From the NCBI GenBank assembly GCA_020091685.1, contig CM034610.1, positions 27,526,094-27,590,093 of the forward strand: 64,000 bases of DNA. The letters run 5' to 3'. Below the pieces are notes generated by a model. The model was given only the letters and a program-made list of their open reading frames with translations. It had not been told where the DNA came from and ran no database searches. Made by a program: the position numbers and the translations under genes. Positions 25,540-36,840 of the stretch are shown here, piece after piece; position 1 is the stretch's first letter, and each line of letters begins with the position of its first letter. The DNA comes from Lutjanus erythropterus. Its lineage: Eukaryota > Chordata > Actinopteri > Lutjaniformes > Lutjanidae.

Positions 25540-25770
25540 TTAGCATCATCACCACAAATTTTATTTTGAAGCATCAGTCTCATGTCATTCTGTTGTGCAG
25601 TGCATTTGAAATCAGTGCATGGATCTATTTGTACATCTGTGGATCAGCGCTGTCACACACAACTCAGGAAACAAAGCCTCTGATTGGCTGATAGGTTGGG
25701 AATACAGCCTCTAATTTGATTGGCAGACTCAACCCAAAGCATCAGGGGTTCGCTAGTGGACAGTTAAAAA
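25540..25770 (+). repeat. Dispersed repeat (family T), partial copy 2
   Basis: It shares TGCATTTGAAATCAGTGCAT followed by GGATCAGCGCTGTCACACAC with copy 1 (4500-4530) and copy 3 (49124-49145). It also shares CAGACTCAACCCAAAGCATC with 49146-49165 (CAGACTCAACCCAAGACATT). Boundaries are approximate. Confidence 0.5.
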
Positions 25771-25839
25771 CATGTCTGACCAAGTGCGATATCTGAATTG
25801 CCGGGCCAGAACCAAATCTCCATTTTTTGAAAAATGTGT

Positions 25840-26027
25840 GAGAAAACAGTATTATAATGAAGTTCTCCAGTTTGGTACAGACCCCAACAAATGTCACATA
25901 ATCATGATTTTAAAAATGAAAATTGTACTGCAAAAATGATCATTCCCATTAAATATATAGCATATTGCAATCACAATTTCAGTCAGAATAATTGCATTAT
26001 GACTTTTTAACCATATCGGGTAGCCCT
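25840..26027 (+). mobile_element. Right end of a short DNA transposon (family H)
   Basis: It ends CCATATCGGGTAGCCCT (26011-26027), the complement of an AGGGCTNC-type element end. Inside are TTTGGTACAGACCCC (about 25871) and TTGCAATCACAATTTCAGTC. The same order (TTTGGTACAGATCC, then GCAATTGTTAGTCAAAATAA) occurs at 58203-58345. Its left end is not clear. Confidence 0.5.
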
Positions 26028-27779
26028 GCTAACAACAACTGTTTTCAAGAGGAAAATATAATCACAGATGACAGTCAGTGTTGGATTTATTTTTACCACA
26101 TATCTGAAGAAGATCACCCTCATGACGTGACAGTGATATCATCAGGATTATTACTTATTTTAATATTTTATCCCTGTTATCCCTTCATAGCCACAGAAGA
26201 CAACTGTTTTCACAGACTGAATAATACTCTCTTTCATGGCTAAACTGACCTTTATGTGTCAAATCGGTGGTGCGAGACAGGTCACAATTCAAATATAAAC
26301 ATTAATTAGACATTCAGCCAGTCGTCAGCTGTTGACAGGCAGAATAGCTCTTACATTTTTGTAGGACAGCCACTCCCTGACAATTCAATGTAAATACCAA
26401 CCAGAGGATTCTTATTGGTTTTCGACAACCCAGTGCTGGTTAACCACCTGTCAGATTCCTGCCTTGGAAACCAGCACAGCATGGAGACTGAGGAATTCAT
26501 TCTCACACACAGACACTCTTTCCCCCTCCCCTCTTTTTCAGAACAAATTTTGTCATTAGTCAGTTTTAGCTCCACCAGGAGGGCATCATATGACTGCTCC
26601 TCTATTCAGGCTCTGTATTGTTTGCCCAGCTCCCCTTGCAGTGAGCCACCTCTCTCCCTGTGCCCTGTCTTTTTTGCCCATGCAGGTCTGCAGGGGAAGA
26701 GCCCTCCAGCTAATTAGAGACTTGCCAGTGGAATTTCACTACCACAAAGGGAGCTATTCATGTCGGCAGGATGGTGAAAAGGCCGCACTGGCAGCAGTGA
26801 TAGCGTTGCTTGGAGGGGTTAGCAAAATGAAGAGACTTGACTTTGATAGTTTCCAAAGACACCCAAGCTCTCAGCTCAGTGCAATGCTGCTCAGCCTTCA
26901 GTGCCCCCCCTCCATGCTTTCTGTTTTGCCATCTATCATCTTCTGTTGTTCTGCAGCGTGGGTAGATCTGAGCTGGCCCCTGTCACAAACCGTCAGCTCA
27001 GGGGCTAAATAGTTGACCTTCCATCTTAACATGTTGTCTTCAGTGAGTTGATCTGGTGTCTGTGGCATATCTGACCCATATTCCTTCAATACACCGACAG
27101 ACACAGACACGATCCATTTCATTTCACACTGTCTGACTGCATCTGCAAGCCCACAGATCCCTTGTGTAAACTCGGTGTATGACCTTCGGCCTCGTCTATT
27201 AGCAAGATTAGTCATGTTTAGAGGCTCTTGCACTTCCATCCATCAGACTATCCATATGTCCGCCCATCCATCTCACCATCCTCTCCTCCCCACAGTGTGT
27301 CTATAGGAAAATAGACTCTTTATGTTCAGACAGATGGGAATTCCCCTCATGTGGCATGTAAAATGCAAGCCCACCCTTGTTGTCTTCATCACATTTTCCA
27401 TGCATACCATCTAGTGTATACTAGGAATGTGCTTGATGGATATAATTCTCCTTCTCAGTATATGTAATTTGAAATCATGGTATCAATATATGTTGGTATG
27501 TAGTACATTTTTGGAATTATCATGCGAGAAATTTGATTGCAAATTTCATTCTTGACCTTGGAGGCAGCAGTAAAGAGTTGGCAATTTGACCACATATCTC
27601 AGTCCTCAGCAGATGCAGGTGATCAGCCACCAATCGATACTGGCCTATATTCAATTAGATGCTAAAATCATAACACTATCCTATTCATTTATGCATTTAA
27701 AATTCTGTTCAAAAATGCATGAAATTGTCCACAGCAAACTAAAGCATTTCTATCAATCTTTAGTTGTTTTATGTATTTA
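26028..27779. other. Unique noncoding sequence
   Basis: No gene can be supported. Open frames on both strands at 26590-27012 and 26898-27239 have no recognisable domain. The block from about 26700 to 26840 (GCTAATTAGAGACTTGCCAG) is repeat-free and could be a conserved noncoding element. Confidence 0.35.
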
Positions 27780-28150
27780 AAGCTATCACAAGGAACTTTC
27801 ATATTTTGTTTATTTTGGAAGCCCAAAAGTGGACAAAAGTAGTCTTGTTCCCACTGTAATAACCACAAAATATAATGACAAAAATAAAATTATCTAAATA
27901 AAAATCTCCTCCTGCTTCTTTTTAACTGGCTTATGTATGAGTCAATGTCACTTTTCTTGGGAAAGTGTAAACACAGGCTTCTTTTGTCTGATTTCAAGGA
28001 GAATCTGACCTGGTGGCAAGGCAGTAAGAATAATTAAATGGAAAAAAAACTTTTATCATTGATGGTTTCATAACTTTTGTAGGTCAGATAAAAACATCAG
28101 TAATAACTTCATAACCAGTTAAATATTCCTTGTAGAAGCTTTAATATACA
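27780..28150 (+). repeat. Dispersed repeat (family R), copy 3
   Basis: This aligns with 8346-8640: AAAAGTGGACAAAAGTAGTC, CCCACTGTAATAACCACAAA, TCTCCTCCTGCTTCTTTTTA, GTAAACACAGGCTTCTTTTG and TCTGATTTCA. The copies are diverged. No coding sequence. Confidence 0.65.
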
Positions 28151-28164
28151 ATGTTGTTAAGAAC

Positions 28165-28295
28165 AGTCAAATAAATAAATATTGCTGCATGGTAAACAAA
28201 AGGTTTCAAATAGATCCTCTGTTCGGTGATCAGTATCAGCCAGTACTGCTTCCAGTTATTGGTGATTAGCCCCAAAAATCCTGACTGGGACACCT
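28165..28295 (+). repeat. Right-end fragment of a short DNA transposon
   Basis: It contains GGTGATCAGTATCAGCCAGT and GGTGATTAGCCCCAAAAATC, and ends CTGACTGGGACACC (28281-28294). I know this right end from a teleost element whose ends read AGGGTGTCCCGATC. Only part of the element remains. Confidence 0.5.
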
Positions 28296-29805
28296 TTACT
28301 GTTTATGGATAAAATAATCAGACAAGATTCGCTGTTTTTGGAAAATCAAGTGAATAAAATACCTCAAAAATCAAGCTCCATTTACTTTTTCCAACAATTT
28401 CAACCACATCCTGTTGTAGTCCTCAGCAGATGGGATATGCTCTGAAAAAGAACATTTTTGTTGTCAAGTGGAGAAAAAAAATGTGTGTGTATTATGTTTA
28501 AAATAATGAAACAGGAGAAAGCTTTTTACATATAGCAACAAATCATAACAGAAGTTTCAGGGCACTTTTCATATAGAGCATGACTAAACCATATTCTTCA
28601 CAGTATTAATTTCAGAGGCCCAAATATTTCCACCATGAGCGAGCAGTTGGCAACAGTAGCAAGGACAAGCTATTTTAAATTTATGCAAAATCTTATTAAA
28701 ATCCAGATTTCAATAAAGCAAATAAGGCTTGGTCATTTGCAACAGTGCAATTACAACTGGAGATGTTAAAGGTTTAGCTACCACGGTATAAACAGTTAAG
28801 AAACATTTATGATGGCTGATGCATTTATATCATTTTTACATGTCACCCAACCCATGTCAACACTTCACGGACATGTAAGTGAAAATGTAATATACATAAT
28901 CAACCTACATTATTTCCCGCACGTCCTGTCCAATGGGAGCGTAAACACATTAACAGCTTTCCCTTCCTGGGTCAAAGCACTTTCCAGATTAGACATTTTT
29001 CTTACCTTCTTTGTTCTCACTTGCACAGATTTTTCACATTTTTGTATTTTTTTTTTTTCTTTCATTCAGTCCCTCTTTTCCTCTCACCATCTTGTTTTTT
29101 GTTTTCTTTTCTGTCTCTTTGTTGTTGTGTGGCAAGTAGCTGTCTGCTGTGGCCAGCCTGCCTACTGATGCTTGTGGGCATGTTGTTCATGTGGAATTTT
29201 TTATTGAGACACAAACCATGATGAGTTGTAAAAAGGATAAATAGCCTATAAATGCTTCAACACATTTTATCATTTCCCTGTCGATTTCCAATATGAAGTC
29301 GGGATTTGTGTAAGAAACCTCACCAGACAATAGACTTGCTGTAAGGTAAAGCTAGTATATCAGCTTTTTGAATTGATAGGAACTGACAGATGGAAACTAA
29401 AGTCAAAAGGGGTACTGAAGCAGAAAATACAGAGACATGTCTGCCCACAGTTGATTATCATTGCACTAAATCAGTGCTCTTTAGAATAAAGCAAATTTTC
29501 TCCCTTTGCAAAGTCACTGAAGTCTCACAACCGTCACTCCGCTCTGTCAGTTCTTGTTTTCAAGCTTCAGACTTCTCAAAATAATGACTGTTTGTTTTGT
29601 CTCTTGTTGACACTGCTGACTGAACAGTTAGGTGATGGTGCATTAAATTTTTCTAGGTTTTTTTAATTACAAAAGGTACAGTGCTTGTACACTGCTTTGT
29701 TTACACAACAAAAAATATTGCCAGTTGAATTATTCTAATTTTGAAAAAGGTCAAATCAGCTGCATTGTTGCGAATGATGTGGGCAAAAAGACAACACTAA
29801 TGTTT
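28296..29805. other. Unique noncoding sequence with T-rich tract
   Basis: There is a T-rich tract at 29040-29110. The reading frames over it consist largely of F, L and C codons and are a composition effect. No gene or repeat family was recognised. Confidence 0.4.
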
Positions 29806-30010
29806 AAACGAATTGTTTGACATTTGGGAAATATGCCTCTCTGCTTTCCCGTGAACTTACAGCGAGTGTATACGAAAAATGAAATATAGGCTATAGTTTT
29901 AGCAGGCTTCTCCTCTTAAAATCACAAATTGTCATGGTTTAAACAAAACATGATACATCTTTTTGATTAGAGTTGTTAGCAGTTAGTTGTTTTCACCATG
30001 AACAGAGCCA
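29806..30010. repeat. Dispersed teleost repeat (family A), partial copy
   Basis: It begins ATTGTTTGACATTTGGGAAA (about 29811), a recognisable end of the same abundant repeat as 6415-6700. It continues through AAATCACAAATTGTCATGG and ends near AGAGCCACAGCTAGCTTA (about 30004-30021). It is degraded and noncoding. Confidence 0.55.
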
Positions 30011-30285
30011 CAGCTAGCTTACGACAAAAGTGCAGCATTTTGATCATACCTGAGGTGATGGGTTGGTAAACATCAAAGTCTGACCCTTTAGCATGCGTGC
30101 TAACGTCTGTCAGAGTCTCTAGTTCCAATGCCGACATTAAAACCGGTAATGCTAGCTGTAGGAGGATGTTTCTGCACTCATTAGAGCGTGACTGTGACGC
30201 AGGCCCATAGATAAATGTTTGGCTTTCATGTCTGTCTGTGAGGTAAACAGGCCGAGGCTTCTGAGGCCAGAGTTAAATTTTCACA

Positions 30286-30547
30286 GAAGGAGGGGGTGGA
30301 GAGAGAAGCGAGGGAAGAAATATATGAAAAGGAAGACGAATATAGACCAGGAAAAGGAAAAAACAGAGAGAAAGAGGCCGACAAATATGAGCAGTTAAGG
30401 AAAGGGAGAAAAACATGTCTACAAAAAAAAGAAACGTAAAGAAAGATGAAGGGAAATAACAGAGGAAAGACAGACGGAGAAAGAAAAGTAAGCATGAGGA
30501 AAGAGGGCAGAGGGAAAAGCGGGATTTCATAGGGAGGAGGAGGGATG
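30286..30547 (+). repeat. Purine-rich (GA) tract
   Basis: About 260 bases that are overwhelmingly A and G on this strand (AGAGAGAAGCGAGGGAAGAA and similar). The open frames on the opposite strand, rich in S, F and L, come from this composition. It could form non-B structures. Confidence 0.8.
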
Positions 30548-30687
30548 GGTTGTCCTTGCTGGCCTTTGTACTGTATGGCCTTGTTTGTTTTCTATATGCT
30601 ATATCCCTCCCTTCCTCCTCCCTCTACCCTCCGCCCTCTTTCTCAGCTGCTCACCCAACCTAACAATCCTCTTTTTATTTCTTCCAG

Positions 30688-30766
30688 GGCGGAGACAAGG
30701 CGGACCACACAACGCAGGAGGCCTGGGGAAATCATTAACCGCACACAAACACACACAATATGACTG
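30688..30766 (+). CDS. Possible 5' exon with start codon, product unknown
   Basis: A strong 3' splice site (CCTCTTTTTATTTCTTCCAG, 30668-30687) is followed by 79 bases and a consensus 5' splice site G|GTAGGT at 30766/30767. Near the 3' end is ATG at 30760-30762 with A at -3, so the exon could carry the end of a 5' untranslated region and the first codons (ATG ACT G, phase 1). Its G+C is higher than that of the surrounding sequence. No partner exon is identified and the protein is unknown, so it may be spurious. Confidence 0.3.
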
Positions 30767-31224
30767 GTAGGTTACGTTCTGCCCATTGCCCCATGTGATC
30801 AGTACATGTATGTTTATTATGTGTGTTTACACATCACAGACTCAGCAAGCGGCTGTTGTGGAGTCGATGCCGTTTGTATAATGATTCATTATCTTCATCT
30901 CTTCTGCTGTGTTCACTCTCTAATTGTGCACGCTGATTTGGCATGTGTGCAGTTGGCTCATATACGCTCTCTGAAGTCTGACACTCACAGTTCTGTAGCT
31001 TATAACCAGGAAGCTTCAGTGACCAGAAACAGGGTGTGATGTCCGCTGGATATGGGGCAACATGTTCCCCTCATTTCCCAAAATCTGATTTTGAAACTTT
31101 AAAAGTTGCAGTTCAATTGAGTCCCTCATTTGGGTCACCATAAGTCATTATGGTGGACTCACACCAATATGGCGATTGCTGTGCAGCGAGCAGTGCTTTT
31201 CAACATTTCTTTTGCCCTGTTTTT
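30767..31224. other. Unique noncoding sequence
   Basis: No gene or repeat recognised. Confidence 0.35.
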
Positions 31225-31305
31225 TGTCTGTCAGGCTCAATACAGCTTTATTGGAAAGTTGACAGTAGAGAGAAAACAAGAAATCAGGGGAAATGATGTT
31301 CCTGG
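31225..31305 (-). repeat. Possible SINE tail fragment
   Basis: Read on the minus strand it gives TTTCCCCTGATTTCTTGTTT, then CTCTACTGTCAA and CCAATAAAGC. This resembles the tail of the SINE at 54675-54840 (CCCTTTCCTGTCTGTCC ... AATAAAG). The tRNA-related head is absent. Confidence 0.35.
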
Positions 31306-31489
31306 CTGGATTAAAGTAAATTTAGTAAATGTATAACCTGACATGACAGATGGTTTGTGACACAGAACCATCCAGGAAGTTGTCCTTAGAAACTGTTTGG
31401 AAAAGGGCAGGCACTTTCAAAAGAAAAACAGTTGGCAGGTGATTGGATGAACCATCTGTCTATCATGTCTAACACTTCCTTCAGCCAGT

Positions 31490-31687
31490 CACATCAAACT
31501 CTTGCAGAACCTGGTCACGAGAAGAGTGAAAACATCTTTTTCCGTCAATAAAAGCCTTCAGTGTCGTTCTTTGCTCTTCTTTCAATGAAGAAATACTCTC
31601 CAGTTCTGATATAACTGATGCTATCACAGTATCTACGCTGGCATCTTCAGGAGCCACCATTGTTTGTTCGAGAAGAGTCGTTTCCAT
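31490..31687 (-). pseudogene. Broken N-terminal fragment of a RecQ-like DNA helicase
   Basis: The minus-strand frame starts at ATG 31685-31687 and runs METTLLEQ..., ending with SLKEEQRTTLKAFIDGK. That has the pattern of the segment just before the ATP-binding loop in RecQ-family helicases (LKxEQ...A...GKD). Near 31538 the frame shifts: the next frame reads DVFTLLVTRFCKSLM and then stops. This corresponds to the family's DVF-LLPTGFGKS Walker A motif, with the glycines replaced, so it could not bind ATP. RecQ-like genes of this type occur in many copies in fish genomes. Nothing of the remaining helicase domains is seen nearby. Neighbouring sequence (31430-31480 and 31735-31800) may belong to the same repeated unit, which I cannot confirm. 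Confidence 0.65.
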
Positions 31688-34600
31688 GGACGCGTCTTGC
31701 TGTTGTCACACCTAAAACCACACCTGTAGATGCTATTAGTCACTCCTAGGACACTGATTGGCTACACCATTTTTGATGCAACACAAACCGATTCTCACGT
31801 GATCTCGCAAATCCATCTGCCTCGCAAATAAGTACATTTAGGCCAAACTTTTGAACACTTTGCCCTGCCATGTGTTTATTTAAATACCAATTGCAGTATC
31901 ATTTGTCCAGGAGCTCATAAATATTTCATTTGCTTCCAGTTCAGCACGTGTTCATGATACCCATCCCTACACAGCGTTTTAAGCAGGCTATAATCTATAT
32001 TTTTATCATAATGAATCAAATTACAGTGTGACAATAAGTGAGAATATGACAGATGTTGGTCGTACTGATGAAGCTACTGAGAATAATCAGTTGAATATGT
32101 GGTTCTCCTCAGCTTTACTGAGCTTTCATAGCCATTTTCGGCTCATTGTTTAGCCATCCAACTGTAATTTGTGGTTCACACTCACCACCCTTGTAGCATT
32201 ATTTTTGGCTGGAACAGGCAGCTGTTTTTGGCAACAGAGCTCTGAAAAGCCACCAGCTCAGCACCAAACAGCAGACAGACACACTTAAAAACTAGCTAGT
32301 TTAGCAGCTAAAGAGTCAGATATTCCCCTCAGGAGTTGGTGGAGACCAAAAACAGAGCAGAAAGACAGTGAATATTGGACTCAGATTCGCCAGATGGTCA
32401 GAAACACAACTCCAGATGAAAGTTAATTTTGCGCTGTTACTGCTGGATGCGTAAATAAACAACTGTTTGCTACAGTAGCAAGTTCTCCATATTAGCTTAG
32501 ATAGTGACATGTCAGTGTTGTGTTCACAAGTTGTTTCTGCTGTGTTTTCTTCCCTTGTCTTAAGTGTTACTGAGACAAGCATTATTTTTATATGTTTTTC
32601 TATGTATTTTCTGGACTGAAGTTATATTATAAACTGTATTTCTTGGGTAGAGATGTAAATGCAGCCTTATCTCAATTTCAGTTCTCTATCAATCAAACTA
32701 AATGTAGTTATAACATCACTGATGCACACATATAGACTTCATTTTTAATGTTTCTGTTTGATTTTTGAATAAGAACGTGCATGCAGAGCATACGAGTGTT
32801 TTTTTTCAATGTAGACAATGTGTTTGAAGTGACTGGAATGCCTTACAGAATTTCTAAGGGTGTACTTTATATTCAAAATTTTTTAGCAGACATTCATTTG
32901 TTTCAGTTTTCCTATCTTTGGTCATGTAGTTTTTCTGCCATTCATCTAGTTTGGGTGATGTATATTTGATACTGTTGCCTCACACCCACATCCATTTGTC
33001 ATAATGTTTTGTAAGGTTTTAATGGTTATTAATGATCAAACTGACGATAAGTAAGAGATTTTTCTCTGCGGAAATCGGCAAGACAGGAAATTGAAATAAC
33101 CATGTGATGGCTGGGTTGATGGAGCACCATATGTCAATCTTGACTCAAAGAATTAGACTTTTATTTAAATTCTGTTTCTGTGACTCTGCTCAGAGCATCT
33201 TCATCTGTCATCCTTTCCTGTCCTCTCCTCTCTTCCTCTCTCCTCTCTTCTCTTCTCTGTGCACAGCTGGGGGAGAACGGGGAAGCGCATAATTGTGGTT
33301 TAATCCCGCTCTAAGTCCCCGCAGCATTAGGGAAGCAGCAGAGGGAGATAATGCACAGCAGCTCGGACAGAGTGAGACAGAATAACCCCCAGAGTTGTTT
33401 GGACAGATGCTTGGTGAGAAAGGTTTTAATGGTACAGAGCTCATACTGGACCAAAGGGGACTGGTGTCAGTCACATGTTGAAGTGCTACTTGTGGGAAAT
33501 GAATGCAGATGATACTAAAGAGAGCCTATGTAATTGCTGTTGTGGCTGCAAGTGATAATTCCAGGATAATACAGATTGAAGGTTTAAGTCAGTCTACATA
33601 TCAATAGTCCTGTTCCTTTAGAGTAAAGTGAGCTGTCTTTTTTTTTTTTGCTTGGTTGTGTCTCACTGTCTCGCAGTGGCAGAAGAGGTTGTAAAGAAGT
33701 TAGTGTTCCTGTTGTAAACATTTGCCTCTGTCATACTTGGTCATGATGCTGTTGTAAAAAATTGACATCCAGGATTTTGACCCCTGACCTCTATGTAGTA
33801 AGAAAGCTTAGTGACCTTGTTTGGCCTGAGTTAAGGTTGCTTTGAGTGAAGGTTTTACTTCTTGTCTGTGCTACATAAGTCTCACCTTTTATTGATTTTA
33901 TTGGATAATTATTATTTGATGCCTTAAGAATTATATTAAATGTATTTGTCTGTATTTTCAAGGCAAATATATAAAAATAAAAATTAAATAAATAAAAACC
34001 TAATTTTACACCTGCCAGGGAGCTCGTCATGTCCCCATAAACGTTCCCCAAAAGTTTTCATATTGGTGCATATTGATATATCTTAAATTGATATATATTG
34101 ATACTGATATATCTGTGATTGTCCTGTGTCAGGCCAAAGGATTAGATTGGATTAGATTGGATCTCAGAGTGTTGTAATGGATAAATATTGGCAGTAATAA
34201 AAACGGTGAAAACCAGATCTAGTGATTTTAATAATTAACCATTAATCAATTAATGTCTGGAAAAAAGGTTTCACTGTTGATACTCTATTGTGACACCAAG
34301 CTTATCAACACATTCACTATAAAACCCAACCGTAATAAATCTGTTCACCAGTTGAAATGACAAATGTTGCCGGCAGCTGTTGCTAATTAACATTAATTCT
34401 GTGAGTAACTTGACGACAGCCTGAAATAAAACCCGGCTGTTGTCACGTTTGTGTGCTCTGTACAAAGATCACCGACCTCTTTCACGGCAGCCATTTTGAC
34501 GTGAAACAGTCAGTAAACACTGGTGTTACTGATGATACTAATTAAGGTTCAGTTCCATTCAGGTTCAAATGGCGTTTAGCCTACTATTTCATACCAATAT

Positions 34601-34717
34601 GTGACCAATATGTGTGTAGGTGTGAAAAAAAATATTTTGCAGGAAGTGTCTTTAGTTTCAATCTTAGTCAGTTTATTAACACACCAACTATGAGAAGGCA
34701 TTGTTGTATATTTACAG
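31688..34717. other. Mostly unique noncoding sequence
   Basis: No gene was recognised. A pyrimidine tract at 33205-33260 ends in GTGCACAG and is followed by about 120 repeat-free bases (33266-33390, GCGCATAATTGTGGTTTAAT). No frame stays open beyond 15 codons after that acceptor, so a coding exon is unlikely and a conserved noncoding block is possible. A short GATTAGATTG repeat lies at 34140-34160. Confidence 0.35.
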
Positions 34718-34790
34718 CAGGAGCATCAAACTCAGGTTCATCCTGGGCCATGTCAGCATTATGGTTGTAAATGTCAGACTATAGAAATGT
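34718..34790 (+). repeat. Possible left end of a hAT-like element
   Basis: GCAGGAGCATCAAACTCAGG followed by GGGCCATGTCAGC resembles the CAGGGGTGTCAAACTC end of the element at 23263. The other end was not found. Confidence 0.35.
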
Positions 34791-36369
34791 AGCTACTTGT
34801 TTCAGTGATAATTTAATCAATATTAGGTATCCTGAAAGCAGAACATAATGCAGACATTCAAGTGTTTTCAAGGGAAGACGCTCCACTCTGTAACATAACT
34901 GTACAGAATGAATGTGAATGAACTTTGGACCATGAGTGTCACAGCAGCTTCCACATCAGATTCAGCTTGGATCAGCTGATTGGGGCATCTCTAGCTGTTA
35001 CAAACACTGTGTCAAAAATATATATATACTGCACAGATGGTACATGTTTACTTGCTCATTTAACCCATATAATATTCAGCAGCTGCAACAGAAAATGCAA
35101 CTCTATACTTTGTGTCAGTAAAGAGAGCGTCTTCAGTGTCGGCCATTAAAGTGAGCGGCCTCGGTGATTCATGATGCTTGTAAAAGCTGTGAAACGTGCT
35201 CCCTTGTCACTGGCTCCAGCGCTGACCTTTTCAGATCCACTTTGAAGCCGAGCTGTTCTGTCAGAGTGGCCCCCACTGGTCGGATGCTCTTTGGTTTAGA
35301 CGGTGGCCAGAATATATGTGATTTCTCCACTGAAGACGGAGAGATTTCGTCACTGGGGGAAAGAAAACAGTAGGAGACGGTAGAGTTGGGCGAAGGGGGA
35401 TATTTTAGAAGGTGCGTTCGGCTCCAGGAAGCCTTTCAGAGCCGAGATGGGGGCGGTGCAGACATTAGACTCACACTTTTGGGTTCAGGGGTTGACGTGC
35501 ACGACCGTGTGTGTGTTCGTGTGTGTGCGTACTTTTGTGTGTCTTTAACTAGGAGCCAGGCGGGGTGTTAGGCAGGGGCACAGGCAGGCGAGGAGGTGGG
35601 ATCAGTCTCCCATCACTGGGCTAGAGGCGAGCATTCTTAACACCTCATAAATCTCACCTGGTGCTACAGGACTGCTGCTGACATAGCTGCTGCACTGCAC
35701 ACACACACACGCATGCACACACCTCACACACACGTACAAACTGTGTAGCATGCACATTTTTTAGTGGGTGCATGTTGTATGCAGCCGTGTGTGTGTATGT
35801 ATATATAGCATGTTTTATTGCACACACACAGTAAAGTCCGAGCCTGGGAGTCGGTCATGTCAACAGCAGCAGCGAAATTGGAAAAACAGAGTGATGTATA
35901 ATCTGTGTGTATAATCTATTGCATTTCATCCGTCCACTCTTTTGACATAAGAACAAAGTAAAGATAATCTTGGCAGGGTTGTACATGCACTGAATCCAAC
36001 CCATTGAATTAATTCTGTGGCACAGTTACCCCAAGTAAGACTAATCCGTCTTCTGTCCTGGTCCTCATCACAATCCAGTGACTGTAACGTTAGCGCTCAC
36101 TGATTCACTTCTTTTGGTTACGTTAGGTGTCAGTCACTGTCCAGACACAGTCTTAAGTCTTAACATAATTGACACTAAATTTTAGCCCTTTTGTCAGGCT
36201 CTTTCTGAGCGTTTCTCCACTGGATTTTTAATATTATGTTTGTTGAGACAGTCTGTCAGCTCACATTGGTGTGACTCTGAGCGAGCTGTAGTTTACTAGT
36301 GCCATATTGTTTTAGTTAGGGCTGTACCATTTTTTCTTTTTTTTTTTTTTACATTCAATGCTTCTGTTT
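34791..36369. other. Unique noncoding sequence
   Basis: No gene can be supported. The open frames at 35164-35373 and 35386-35571 lie in a locally G+C-richer stretch (35150-35650) but show no domain. The CpG content there is above that of the surroundings, so an unseen regulatory element or untranslated exon is possible. Confidence 0.3.
35697..35735. repeat. Imperfect (CA)n microsatellite
   Basis: A run of CA dinucleotides interrupted by GCATG and CCT. A GTGTGTGTATGTATATATA stretch follows at about 35790. Confidence 0.85.
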
Positions 36370-36671
36370 AGGGCTGCGACTAATGATTAAGTTTATCAAT
36401 GAAGTGTTTGGTCCATAAAATGTCAGAAAATAGTAAAAAATGTTGATGACTGTTTCCCAAATCCCAAGGTAACGTCTTTAAATGCCTTGTTTTGTCCACA
36501 GCCCAAAAATATTCAGTTTTACCATCAGAAAAGAGTACAGAAAACAGAAAATATTCACAGCTAAGAACCTGGAAGCAGATAATCTGAAACTGAAACCAAT
36601 TAATCTTTTATCAAAATAGTTGCTGATTATTTTAATAGCTGACTAATAAATGTGTTAATCGTTTTAGCTCT
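36370..36671 (+). repeat. Dispersed repeat (family G), plus-strand copy
   Basis: It begins AGGGCTGCGACTAATGATTA, continues TTTGGTCCATAAAATGTCAG, CTGTTTCCCAAATCCCAAGG, GCCTTGTTTTGTCCACAGCC and AAATATTCAGTTTTACCATC, and ends TTAATCGTTTTAGCTCT. This is a very abundant teleost element; the inverted termini point to a nonautonomous DNA transposon. Other copies here are 36703-36840, 40168-40368, 56320-56440 and 63681-63956. Confidence 0.75.
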
Positions 36672-36702
36672 GCGGCTCATTGTCTTATCGATCCCACCTC
36701 CT

Positions 36703-36840
36703 CGTCATCTTGGACTTTGGGAAACACTGATTGACATTTTTTACCATTTTCTAACATTTTATGGACCAAACAACTAATCGATTAATAGCGAAAATAATCA
36801 ACAGATTAATCAACAGTGAAAACAATTATTAGTTGCAGCG
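36703..36840 (-). repeat. Dispersed repeat (family G), inverted partial copy
   Basis: TGGACTTTGGGAAACACTGA, ACATTTTATGGACCAAACAA and ATTATTAGTTGCAGCG are the reverse complement of the left half of the copy at 36370. It starts only about 30 bases after that copy ends, making an inverted pair. Confidence 0.75.

Noticed and set aside
26590-27012. 140-codon open frame, the longest in the window
   Set aside because: No recognisable domain, no splice or promoter support, another long frame overlaps it on the opposite strand, and its composition equals the surroundings.
33208-33474. Exon after the pyrimidine tract ending GTGCACAG
   Set aside because: The in-frame stop comes after 15 codons and no donor of good quality is placed to close a coding exon; kept only as a possible noncoding block.
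35164-35571. Two open frames in a CpG-richer stretch
   Set aside because: No recognisable domain or family and no clear splice boundaries.
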